Shown piece by piece: positions 63,420-64,000 of a DNA stretch of 64,000 nucleotides. The stretch is from positions 62,001-126,000 of the forward strand of contig JAUCBJ010001930.1 in the NCBI GenBank assembly GCA_032718475.1. Reading direction: 5' to 3'. Origin of the DNA: Nemertoderma westbladi (lineage: Eukaryota; Xenacoelomorpha; Nemertodermatida; Nemertodermatidae). Made by a program: the position numbers and the translations under genes. Below the pieces are notes generated by a model that made no database searches, was not told the origin of the DNA, and worked only from the letters and a program-made list of their open reading frames with translations. The stretch's first letter is position 1, and each line of letters begins with the position of its first letter.

Positions 63420-64000
63420 TGCATTGTTGCTGGTGTATGGGTGAGGCCTAGGCTGTGACTTCTCTCTGTCAGTCTGGCTCTCCTAGTCCCATCATAGGGA
63501 AATGACCGCCATGGGCCACCTGCAAAAATCAGTATTAAGTTTCTCTTCGAAAATCGATGGCTGTACTGGGCTGCCTTGCATGGCCCATTGGAGCCACAGC
63601 CTGCAATTGATTGTAAGGGTAAAAGGTGGCCGCTGTAGTCCTTGGCTAATAGGGTGACTGTAATGGGCCGTGTGCAAAAATCGAAAATGAAATGAAAACG
63701 AAAGTTAAAGTTAAAGTAAAACTAAAATGAAATCGAAAGTGAATGTAAAACTAAAATTAAAACGAAAGATAAAGTAAAACTAAAATTAAAACGAAAGTTA
63801 AAGTAAAACTAAAAATAAAACGAAAGTGAAAGTAAAACTAAATTTAGAACGAAAGTGAAAGTAAAACTAAAATTAAAACGAAAGTGAAAGTAAAACTAAA
63901 ATTAAAACGAAAGTGAAAGTAAAACTAAAATTAAAACGAAAGTGAAAGTAAAACTAAATTTAGAACGAAAGTGAAAGTAAAACTAAAATTAAAACGAAAG
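63420..64000 (-). repeat. Right arm of the large inverted repeat
   Basis: Reverse complement of 50240-50940, including the unique part (63420-63680) and the 29-bp minisatellite (63690-64000, AAAGTAAAACTAAAATTAAA), which runs off the window end. Divergence between arms is a few percent by eye. Confidence 0.9.

Overview
The window is nuclear DNA from an animal, most likely an aquatic invertebrate. Host-type genes with animal orthologues (mitochondrial P5C dehydrogenase, the microspherule protein MCRS1, C2H2 zinc-finger proteins) sit in AT-rich sequence crowded with Ty1/copia, BEL/Pao and CR1/L2-like elements, several MITE families, minisatellites and long poly-G/poly-C runs. The palindromic words ACCGGT/GGTACC and TAGGCCTA recur throughout. 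I cannot name the species from sequence alone. No bacterial operon, CRISPR array or rRNA is visible.

Layout. 1-8089: a decayed minus-strand Ty1/copia element with an initiator-Met-tRNA primer site; about 2.7 kb of foreign DNA containing a GATC-rich 467-bp tandem repeat lies inside its integrase. 8090-8570: a tRNA-derived SINE with a hammerhead-ribozyme-like core, plus a truncated copy of its tail. 9.3-15.2 kb: a GGGCCGAAACGTCC array, a piggyBac-type MITE (10502-10990) and two mirror-oriented minisatellite arrays between direct repeats. 15905-17992: a 19-finger C2H2 gene that has lost its last fingers to a one-base insertion. 19-25 kb: a transposon-gene relic, a foldback repeat, a region studded with GTAACGGACGTAA, and a 21-bp minisatellite. 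27116-28801 (minus): an uninterrupted, GC-rich ALDH4A1 gene. 30200-30589: a Mutator-type MITE. 31102-36304: a LINE with two open ORFs whose poly-A tail ends at the ATG of the next open frame, a 617-residue protein with an Asp/Tyr-rich tail.

40.3-48 kb: two tandem arrays, MCRS1 (41820-43220, minus, with an upstream splice acceptor), a TA-flanked MITE, a C2H2/FAR1-like zinc-finger gene, a hAT MITE with a perfect 8-bp target duplication, and an exon encoding another small zinc-binding domain. 48.4-50.1 kb: LINE fragments and an old BEL-like LTR piece. 51029-62938: a complete, apparently very young BEL/Pao element. Its 1238-bp LTRs match by eye and are flanked by GCATG duplications. It keeps gag and protease but has lost reverse transcriptase and integrase. 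It sits inside an older inverted repeat whose arms are 50240-50940 and 63420-64000.

The host genes do not form a pathway; they are islands among transposons. The most unusual signals are: (1) the BEL/Pao element has no tRNA-type primer site, and the 12 bases after its 5' LTR are perfectly complementary to a site inside the LTR, suggesting self-priming; (2) the hammerhead-like fold in the SINE; (3) the GATC-rich satellite; (4) the mirror-image minisatellites; (5) the GTAACGGACGTAA motif cluster.
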